From NCBI GenBank assembly GCA_030428695.1, contig JAUIEM010000152.1, positions 1 through 21,148 on the forward strand: a stretch of DNA of 21,148 bases. The letters run 5' to 3'. The position numbers were made by a program, and so were the translations under genes. The notes under the pieces were generated by a model. The model was not told where the DNA came from. It saw only the letters and a list, made by a program, of their open reading frames with translations, and did not search any database. Below, piece after piece: positions 14,770 through 21,148 of the stretch (its first letter is position 1; every line of letters begins with the position of its first letter). This DNA is from a bacterium (GTDB taxonomy: Bacteria > Planctomycetota > J058 > JAJDCP01).

Positions 14770-17700
14770 CTATTCCCCCAGCTGCTCGAGCAGCCCCCGC
14801 GCGGTCGAGGCGTAGCGGTGCTCCGGAGCGAGCTCGAGCATGTGGCGCAGGTCTTCCCGCGCGCCTTCGAGGGCCCCGCGCTCCTTGCGGATCATGCCGC
14901 GGATCAAGTAGCCGTCGGGATCTTCGGGGAAGCGCGCGACCATCTCCTCGGCGTCGGCCTCGGCCTCCTCGAGCCGCTCGAGGTCCTGGAGCACCAGCGC
15001 GCGCCGCGCCCACAGCGCGGGATCTTCCGGAGCCAGCGCGAGGGCCTGCGTCAGGTCGCCGTAGCCACGGTCGCCGCGCTTGTGGCTGCGCAAGAGGTCG
15101 GCCCGCGCGGTCAGCGGCGCGACGCCGGGCTGGATGTCGAAGGCCCGCTGCCAGCTCTCGAGGGCGGCGTCGACCTCGCCGAGGCGGGCGAGGGCGCGGC
15201 CGAGCCCGTAGTGGGCCTGGTGGTCGGTCGGATCGGCCTCGACCACCTCGGCGTAGTCCTGGGCGGCCTCCTCCGCGCGTCCGATCTGGAGCAGCGCCCG
15301 GCCCCGTTGCAGCAGCCAGGGGGTGCGGTCGATCGCGTGCTGCAGGGCCTCGGTGAAGATCATCGCGGCGTCCGCGGGGGCGTCCTGCTCGAGCCGCATC
15401 GCGCCGAGCAGCCCCCACGGTTCGGGCAGCTGGGGGCCGAGCTCGAGGGCGCGCTGGAGGTCGTCGACCGCGCCTTCGAGGTCGCCGAGCGCCTTCTTCG
15501 CCCGGCTGCGTTCGACGTGGACGAGGGCGTCGTCCGGCGCGAGGGCCGCGGCCTCGTCGAGCATCGCGACCGCGGCCTCGGCGTTGAAGTCGACCAGCAG
15601 CGCACCGAGATGGCGGCGGGCCTCGACCGCCGGCGGATAGATGCTGATCGCCATGCGGAAGTCGTGCTCCGCCCCCTCGAAGTCCCGCAGCAGGACCCGT
15701 GCCCGGCCGCGCAGCACCCAGCTGTCGGGCGCCTCCGGGCCGAGACGCACCGCCTGCTCCGCGTCCTCGAGGGCCGCCGTGATCTGGCGCAGCGCGAGCC
15801 GGGTCTTGCCGCGCTCCACGTAGACGTAGGCGAGCTTCGGCTCGACCTTCACGGCCTGGTCGCCGTCGGCCAGGGCCTCGGCCAGGCGTCCCTGCTCGCG
15901 CAGCAGGCGGCCGCGCAGGGCCCAGGGAAAGCCGAGGCCGGCGTCGAGCTCGAGCGCGCGCTCGACGTCGGCGAGCGCCTCGTCGGCGTCGCCGCGCTCG
16001 GCGTGGAGCAGCGCCCGGTCCGCGAAGGCGCCAATGTTGAGCGGGTCGCGCTCGATCGCCCGGGCGAAGGCCTCCAGCGCCTCGTCCTCGCGCTCGAGGG
16101 AACGCAGGATGGTCCCGCGCAGGGCGTGGGGCAGCGCGGCCCGGTCGTTCAGGGCGATGGCCTTGTCGATCTCCTCCAGGGCCCGCGGCGCGTCGAGCTC
16201 GCTCGCGGAGATGCGGGCCAGGGTGTGCCAGGCCCAGGACTCCTCGGGGTCGAGCTCCAGGACCGCGCGCAGGTCGGCCCGCGCCCCGAAGAAGTCCCGC
16301 CGCGCGAAGCGGTCCTCGGCGCGCTCGAGCAGCTCGGCGGTCGAAGCGCTGAGCAGCGGCGGGGTGATGCCCGCGCGCCGCAGGTAGGGCGCGAGGCGGC
16401 GGTCGAGCAACCCGCCGGAGGGGAAGCGCCGCCGCACGTCCTGCCAGAGCGCGTCGCCTTCCGCCCCGCCACTGACCACCAGGGCGACCGCGGCCGGGAT
16501 CACCCGCAGCTCGCTCTGCTCGGCGCGGGCGTAGCGCCACAGCACGGGCAGGGTCGCCGGATCGGGAGGAAAGCGGGCCAGCACCTCGGCGCACAGCTGG
16601 CCGAGCTGCAGAGCGGCCTCCCCCAGCGCCCGCTCCTGGACGCTGGCGAGCAGCTCGTGGGGCCGGACGCGGCGCGACGGCGCCGCGCCCCGCAGCCGGG
16701 TCATGAGGAAGCTCCGCTCGGCGCGCTCGATCGCGCCCCGCTGGCCGGCGGACAGCGTGTCCCCGGGGAGCCGCGAGGCCTCGGCGGCGAGGGCCGCGCG
16801 CAGGCCCGGCCGGGCGCTGTCGGCGACCGCCCCGAGCAGCGCCTCCGCGGCGCTGGCCCGCAGGGCGGCGCCGAGGGTGTCGAGGACCGCGCACAGCTGA
16901 CCGCGGGTGCGGGGGTGGGCGAGGCTCAACAGCTCGTAGCGGGCGGCCTCGAGACCGACCGGGTCGACACCGGCCTGGACCCCGGTCAGCAGCTCGTCGA
17001 CCCGCGCGGCGCGTTCCTCGGTCCGGCGCGTGCGCGCCCGCTCGACGCCGGCCAGGGCCGCCGCGAGCTCGTCGCTGGCGCCGGCCCGGGCCTGGGCCTT
17101 CTCGAGCACGCTGCGCGCGACGCCCCACTGCCGCGCGGCCCGCGCGACCTCGGCGAGCCCCAGGGCCGTCGTCGCCAGCGCCTGGCGCTCCGCCGCGCCG
17201 GCTCCAGGCAGGGCGACGAGGGCCTCGGCCGCGGCCAACGCGTCCAGGCCCTGGCCGAGGGCCCGGTCGTGCTGCTCGCGCACGCCTTCGGGCAGGACCT
17301 GCAGCGCATCGTCGACCTCCGGCAGCGCGTCCCGGGCCGCGCGGAAGACCGCCGCGCTCGACTCCGCGAGGACGACGGCGCGGGCCCGCTGCTCCTCCCG
17401 GCTGCTCTGCCGCGCGTTCCGCACGGCGAGCAGCCCGCCGAGCACGCTGAGCATGACCAGCGCCAGCGCCCCGACCAGGCCCCGCCGGATGCGGCGGGCG
17501 GCCCGGGCGGCGGCGGCGCGTCGCCGCCGGGCGGCATCGAGCTCCTCTTCCAGCCGCCGCGCCTCGTCGGCGTCGTCGACCCGCGCCGCCTGCGCCTCCG
17601 CCAGGCCGAGGTCGCCGCGGGCCAGGGCGCGGCGGGCGTAGAAGGCGCGGGCGGCGGTCTCGCCCGCGGCGGCGTCGGGGTTCTCCGCCCACAGCTGGCG

Positions 17701-18819
17701 GGCCTGGGCAAAGCCCGCGACGGCCTCGGCGAGGTCGACGTACAGGCCTTCGTCGGCGTCGTCGGCGGGGCGCGCCCGGCTCTTGTCGAACAGCTCCCGC
17801 GCGCCGCGGGCGATCAGGTCGCTCTCACGGTGGGTGCGGAAGGCGCGCAGCGCGGCGGCAAAGTCTTCGACCCGCGCGAAGCGTGCGTCGGTCTCGCGGG
17901 CCAGGGCGCGTTCGATGATCCGCCGCAGCTCGACGGGGCAGCTGTCGGGCAGCTGGGGCGGATGCGCCCGGCTGGCGGCGATGATGACCTGCCACAGGCT
18001 GTCGCCGCGGTGCGGCGGACGGCCGGTGACGAGCTCGTGCAGGATCGCGCCGAGCAGGAAGACGTCGGTCGCCGGGCACAGATCTTCCGCCCGCCCATCG
18101 GCGAGCTCGGGAGCCATGTAGCTCGGCGTGCCGCAGGGCTTGCCCGCGAGCGCGCCGCGCGGGCGGGCGCGGGGCACGGCGCAGGGTTCCTGCAGGCTGC
18201 AGGCCAGCCCCCAGTCCATCACCAGCACCTCGCCGAAGGCGCCGACCATCACGTTCTCCGGCTTGAGGTCGAGGTGCAGCACCTCCCGGCTGTGGGCGAA
18301 GGCGATCGCGTCGCAGACGGCGAGCAGGATCTCGAGCTGGCGGTCGAGGTCGTCGTCGGCGCGTTCTTCCAGCAGCGCGCTCCACGGCCGGCCCGAGACG
18401 ATCTTCATCGCGAGGGCGAGCTCGCCGTCCGGCCCCTGCTCGAGGGAGTGCACCGGCACGATGTTCGGGTGGTCGAGCCAGGCGGTGGTCAGCGCCTCGG
18501 CGAGGAAGCTCGCGGCCAACGCGTCCCCGTCCACGTCGCCGCGGATCTTCTTCAGCGCCACCTCGCGTCGCAGGGCGGGCTGCTCCGCGCGGTAGACGAC
18601 CCCCATCCCGCCCCGGCCCAGCTCGGAGACGACCGTGTAGCGCTCGGCGGGGCGCGCCGACGTCGCGAACGGAGAGGGCGTGGCCGGCTTGTAGGTCGCC
18701 GCGGAGTCGAAGCTGCAGGCCTCGATCGGCTCTCCGGCGACCGTCGTCCACATCGTGTGCAGCTCGAGGAGCTCCGGAGGCGGCGAGGATGGAGGAAGCG
18801 TCGGGCTGTCGTCGTGCAT
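14770..18819 (-). CDS. Membrane serine/threonine protein kinase with C-terminal TPR array
   Basis: 1349 residues. The kinase domain spans about 61-330: glycine loop G68-R-G-G-M-G73, VALK lysine K90, alpha-C E108, catalytic loop H182-L-D184-L-K-P-E-N189, metal-binding D202-W-G204, A-P-E at 236-238, and D252 of helix F. Two variations stand out: HLD in place of HRD, so it lacks the arginine of RD kinases, and DWG in place of DFG. The second is common in planctomycete-type kinases. Lysine, catalytic aspartate, asparagine and metal aspartate are all present, so activity is likely. An alanine/arginine-rich helical region precedes one membrane helix (about 448-466) with a strongly positive N-terminal flank. 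This puts the kinase inside and residues 470-1349 outside. From about 825 there are roughly 15 TPR units of 34 residues (alternating ...A..RG..L...G...EAL.D...A..L.P). The ATG at 18819 has GAGG 5 nt upstream. It converges with the cassette, 31 bp between stops. Confidence 0.9.
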   Translation of the reverse strand: MHDDSPTLPPSSPPPELLELHTMWTTVAGEPIEACSFDSAATYKPATPSPFATSARPAERYTVVSELGRGGMGVVYRAEQPALRREVALKKIRGDVDGDALAASFLAEALTTAWLDHPNIVPVHSLEQGPDGELALAMKIVSGRPWSALLEERADDDLDRQLEILLAVCDAIAFAHSREVLHLDLKPENVMVGAFGEVLVMDWGLACSLQEPCAVPRARPRGALAGKPCGTPSYMAPELADGRAEDLCPATDVFLLGAILHELVTGRPPHRGDSLWQVIIAASRAHPPQLPDSCPVELRRIIERALARETDARFARVEDFAAALRAFRTHRESDLIARGARELFDKSRARPADDADEGLYVDLAEAVAGFAQARQLWAENPDAAAGETAARAFYARRALARGDLGLAEAQAARVDDADEARRLEEELDAARRRRAAAARAARRIRRGLVGALALVMLSVLGGLLAVRNARQSSREEQRARAVVLAESSAAVFRAARDALPEVDDALQVLPEGVREQHDRALGQGLDALAAAEALVALPGAGAAERQALATTALGLAEVARAARQWGVARSVLEKAQARAGASDELAAALAGVERARTRRTEERAARVDELLTGVQAGVDPVGLEAARYELLSLAHPRTRGQLCAVLDTLGAALRASAAEALLGAVADSARPGLRAALAAEASRLPGDTLSAGQRGAIERAERSFLMTRLRGAAPSRRVRPHELLASVQERALGEAALQLGQLCAEVLARFPPDPATLPVLWRYARAEQSELRVIPAAVALVVSGGAEGDALWQDVRRRFPSGGLLDRRLAPYLRRAGITPPLLSASTAELLERAEDRFARRDFFGARADLRAVLELDPEESWAWHTLARISASELDAPRALEEIDKAIALNDRAALPHALRGTILRSLEREDEALEAFARAIERDPLNIGAFADRALLHAERGDADEALADVERALELDAGLGFPWALRGRLLREQGRLAEALADGDQAVKVEPKLAYVYVERGKTRLALRQITAALEDAEQAVRLGPEAPDSWVLRGRARVLLRDFEGAEHDFRMAISIYPPAVEARRHLGALLVDFNAEAAVAMLDEAAALAPDDALVHVERSRAKKALGDLEGAVDDLQRALELGPQLPEPWGLLGAMRLEQDAPADAAMIFTEALQHAIDRTPWLLQRGRALLQIGRAEEAAQDYAEVVEADPTDHQAHYGLGRALARLGEVDAALESWQRAFDIQPGVAPLTARADLLRSHKRGDRGYGDLTQALALAPEDPALWARRALVLQDLERLEEAEADAEEMVARFPEDPDGYLIRGMIRKERGALEGAREDLRHMLELAPEHRYASTARGLLEQLGE

Positions 18820-18843
18820 GCTGGCCTCGCTGTGTTTCGATAC

Positions 18844-18861
18844 CCCGCACTATAGCGCGGG
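18844..18861. promoter_or_regulatory. 18-bp dyad overlapping a possible -10 element of the kinase gene
   Basis: The sequence CCCGC-A-CTATAG-C-GCGGG is a palindrome except for one mismatched pair (A18849/C18856). On the minus strand it contains TATAGT (18854-18849), which matches five of six bases of the TATAAT -10 consensus. It lies 25 bp upstream of the kinase ATG, in the 65-bp gap after the preceding stop. No good -35 is found at 16-18 bp; TTGTCG is present but 22 bp away. It reads as an operator over a weak promoter; this is inference from symmetry. Confidence 0.4.
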
Positions 18862-18884
18862 ACGTGCAGCGGCGAGCGACAACC

Positions 18885-21148
18885 TCACTCGAGCAGGTCG
18901 ACCGCCTGCTCCGTCGTCTCGCCGGAGCGGACCCGGAGCAGGCCGCTCCCGTGGACCGTGCCCTCGGCGTCGCACAGCGTGAAGGCGTAGCTGCCCGGGG
19001 CGAGCGACACGGACACCCGCCCGCGCGCGTCGGTCTCGGGGCTGAGCGCCAGGGCATCGGGCAGCCCGACCGCCGCGTCGCCCCAGGGGTAGCGGACGTA
19101 CAGCTGCAGGCCGGGGGCAGGCACCGTTCCCCGCGTCACGGTCAGCCGCGCGCTGCCCGGCACGGTCAGCCGCAGCTCGAGACCGGAGTCGCCGCCACGC
19201 GCGTCGATCTTTCCCGGCCCGTGGCCCTCGCCGAAGGCGAAGACCGTGTACGGCGCCCCGGCGCTGAGCCCGCCGAGCGCGAAGCTGCCGTCCGCCGCGG
19301 TACCCTCGAGCAAAGCCAGCGCTTGAAGAGGCGCGGGCGCCGCGGGATCCAGGCCGCGCACCAGGAGGGTCGCGCGGACCGGATCGCCGTCCGGGTCGAG
19401 GACCACGCCGCGCAGCGCTGCCTCCGGCTCGAGCGCGACGTCGAAGCCGAGGCGCTCGCCGCCTTCGAGCAGCTCGACCGGACCCGACCAGGTCGCGTGG
19501 CCCGCGGCCTGGACCCGCAAGCGGTAGCTTCCTCCCCCCATGCCGATCAGCTCGAAGGACCCATCCTCCGCGGTCCGGGCGTTCCCGGCGAAGGCCTCGA
19601 CCATGCTCTCGAGGGAGCCCTCGTGCGGCGACGCGCCCTCGCGCAGCAGGAACACCTCGGCCCCGGCGAGCGGGACACCCGCGGCGAGCACCCGGCCCGC
19701 GAGGCGCGTGCTCGACAGGACGATGTCGCCGAGGCTGAAGCTCTCGACGCCGCGCGGGATCTCGACCTCGAAGCGCGCCTGTTGCGAGTCGAGGCTGACG
19801 AACAGCTCGTAGCGTCCGGCGTGTACGAGCGTGGTGAAGCGCCCGTCCGCGTCGGTGTTCGCCATCCGCATCCCGGCGAGGCCCTGGCGCGGATCGACGA
19901 GCTGCACCTCGGCCTGCGCCAGGGGCTGCCCCGCCCGCAGCACGCGGCCGTCCACCTCGACCCCCGCGCCGAGGTGGATGTCGAACGTGCGCCGCTCCCC
20001 CGCCTCGAGCTCGACGCGGTGGCTGGTGATGCCCGCCATCGGCTGCTCTGCGCTCGGGTCGAGGTCGTACACCATCAGCGTGTAGCTCCCCGCCTCGAGG
20101 CTGCCGAAGCGGTAGCTCCCGTCCTCCCCCGTCATGCCCGATCGTTGCGGGGCTCCGCCGCCGGACAGGATCAGCGCCGAGCGCGCGAGCGGGCCCCCGT
20201 CGGACGCGTACACCGTCCCCTCGAGGCGCCCGCCGGCGCGCAGCTCGATCCGCACGGGCGCGGGAGACACGCCGCCGACGACGGTGCACTTCGCGGCGCC
20301 CGTGGTGTAGTCCGGGTGCAGGGCGACGACCTGGTTCTCGCCCTCGTCCAGGCCGGACAGCGCGAAGCTCCCGGTCGGGTCGGTCCAGACCACGCCGTCG
20401 AGCGCGGGGAGCTCGTCGCCGAGGTCCTGCGCGACGATCTGACGCAGCGTCGCCTCGGCGATCATCCGCCCGGAGCTGCGGCTCGCGTCGACCAGGGTCA
20501 CGGCGGCCGCCTCGATCGGGGTCCCCGTCTCGTCGACCACCGTCCCGCGCAGCTCCGCCCCGCGCCCGACGGTCAGGTCGAGGGTCACGGTCTCGCCGGA
20601 CGGCACGCGGATCTCGACGGGCGGCGGCGCCACGAAGCCGCTCCCCTTGAGCGAGACGGTGTAGTCCCCGGGCGCGAGCGGCATGGAGAAGGCTCCCTCC
20701 GCGTCGGAGGTCCCGGGGGTCGCGAACGCAGGCCCGCCCCGAGCCACGATGCGCGTCACGACGGGGCTGCCCGCGTCATCGTACACCGTGCCCCGCAGCT
20801 CGCCCATCCGCCCCAGGCGGACCTCCGCCGGCTCGGCGAGCGGGAACGACACCGACGGCTCGGTCAGCACATAGACGCCGGCGGGGTCGTGGGCCTCTTC
20901 GATGACGCCGATCTCGGCGGGCGGGATGCCGACGAAGCGGAACCCGCCGCGCTCGTCGCTGACCGTCCGGGCGAAGTCCCGATGCGAGGTGTAGACGGCG
21001 AGCTCGAGCCCGATGCCGGCCAGGCCCTGCCCCTGCTCGTCGACGACCCTGCCCGTGAAGCTTCCCTCCCCGGGCAGGAGCAGGACGTCGAGCGAGGTCT
21101 CCTCCGCGCGGAGCACGACGTCGTGCCGCTGGTCGAGGTGCCGGTCGG
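18885..21148 (-). CDS. Repeat protein of carboxypeptidase-regulatory-like (Cna-B/transthyretin-like) modules, 5' partial
   Basis: 753 codons are visible and the frame is open to the window edge, so the start lies outside. The GTG at 21116 is only an internal possibility, since coding continues upstream (…DRHLDQRHDV). About eight modules of 80-100 residues follow one another, each opening with a G-x-L-x-G-T-V-x-D-x-x-G-x-P strand pair: GSFTGRVVDEQGQG, GELRGTVYDDAGSP, AELRGTVVDETGTP, GRLEGTVYASDGGP, VEVDGRVLRAGQP, TRLAGRVLAAGVP, AALRGVVLDPDGDP and a degenerate last one. Each also has an inner D-x-x-G-x-F...L-x-x-G-x-Y turn. Such chains form extended surface stalks or adhesive proteins. The visible C-terminus has no membrane helix or sorting signal. 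The kinase gene follows on the same strand after 65 bp. Confidence 0.85.
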   Translation of the reverse strand, partial: DRHLDQRHDVVLRAEETSLDVLLLPGEGSFTGRVVDEQGQGLAGIGLELAVYTSHRDFARTVSDERGGFRFVGIPPAEIGVIEEAHDPAGVYVLTEPSVSFPLAEPAEVRLGRMGELRGTVYDDAGSPVVTRIVARGGPAFATPGTSDAEGAFSMPLAPGDYTVSLKGSGFVAPPPVEIRVPSGETVTLDLTVGRGAELRGTVVDETGTPIEAAAVTLVDASRSSGRMIAEATLRQIVAQDLGDELPALDGVVWTDPTGSFALSGLDEGENQVVALHPDYTTGAAKCTVVGGVSPAPVRIELRAGGRLEGTVYASDGGPLARSALILSGGGAPQRSGMTGEDGSYRFGSLEAGSYTLMVYDLDPSAEQPMAGITSHRVELEAGERRTFDIHLGAGVEVDGRVLRAGQPLAQAEVQLVDPRQGLAGMRMANTDADGRFTTLVHAGRYELFVSLDSQQARFEVEIPRGVESFSLGDIVLSSTRLAGRVLAAGVPLAGAEVFLLREGASPHEGSLESMVEAFAGNARTAEDGSFELIGMGGGSYRLRVQAAGHATWSGPVELLEGGERLGFDVALEPEAALRGVVLDPDGDPVRATLLVRGLDPAAPAPLQALALLEGTAADGSFALGGLSAGAPYTVFAFGEGHGPGKIDARGGDSGLELRLTVPGSARLTVTRGTVPAPGLQLYVRYPWGDAAVGLPDALALSPETDARGRVSVSLAPGSYAFTLCDAEGTVHGSGLLRVRSGETTEQAVDLLE

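Noticed and set aside
14781..14794. Perfect 14-bp palindrome GCTGCTCGAGCAGC
   Set aside because: It lies inside the kinase gene and is just the preferred codons for Leu-Leu-Glu-Gln-Leu; such palindromes recur in this codon usage.
14818..18855. A 1345-codon open frame on the plus strand opposite the kinase
   Set aside because: The minus strand carries unmistakable kinase motifs and TPR repeats over the whole stretch. The plus frame is a by-product of G/C-biased third positions and its peptide is low-complexity Q/G/R/A-rich.

Overview
The window is 21.1 kb of GC-rich bacterial DNA, densely coding, with strong G/C preference at third codon positions. The gene content resembles Planctomycetota: a VWA protein with a glutamine-amidotransferase-like domain, an exported squalene-cyclase-fold protein, a DUF4175-like membrane protein beside a giant Glu/Gln/Ala-rich coiled coil, a Ser/Thr kinase with DWG in place of DFG fused to TPRs, and chains of carboxypeptidase-regulatory-like repeats. 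No rRNA, tRNA, CRISPR array, transposase or phage gene is visible, so the phylum assignment is an inference from architecture only.

Region A (1-10750, plus strand) is a tightly packed envelope cluster. It holds a membrane-anchored VWA/GATase-like protein (5' end outside the window), an exported PQQ-type beta-propeller, and an exported alpha/alpha-toroid of the prenyltransferase/squalene-cyclase fold. A 116-bp gap carrying an ECF-sigma-like promoter follows. Then come a DUF4175-like three-helix membrane protein and a 902-residue exported coiled-coil protein. The cluster closes with a hairpin terminator (UUCG loop). All five products are membrane-bound or exported and none has a clear enzymatic signature, which suggests one extracytoplasmic assembly or surveillance complex. 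MoxR and DUF58 genes often accompany such VWA proteins and could lie just upstream, but they are not visible.

Region B (10810-11232, minus) is a single small DUF309-family gene, convergent with region A.

Region C (11482-14738, plus) is a two-gene cassette with strong Shine-Dalgarno sites and a 17-bp gap: a 175-residue protein with one transthyretin-like/carboxypeptidase-regulatory-like domain, and a 903-residue mostly helical protein I do not recognise. Neither has a signal peptide, unlike most proteins around them. This is the best candidate for an undescribed system. An effector/adaptor pair is one hypothesis, based on domain style only.

Region D (14770-21148, minus) holds, in transcription order, a repeat protein of about eight Ig-like regulatory modules (5' end outside the window) and a 1349-residue membrane Ser/Thr kinase with about 15 C-terminal TPRs. 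The 65-bp gap between them contains an 18-bp dyad overlapping a possible -10 element. The kinase converges on the cassette with only 31 bp between their stop codons.
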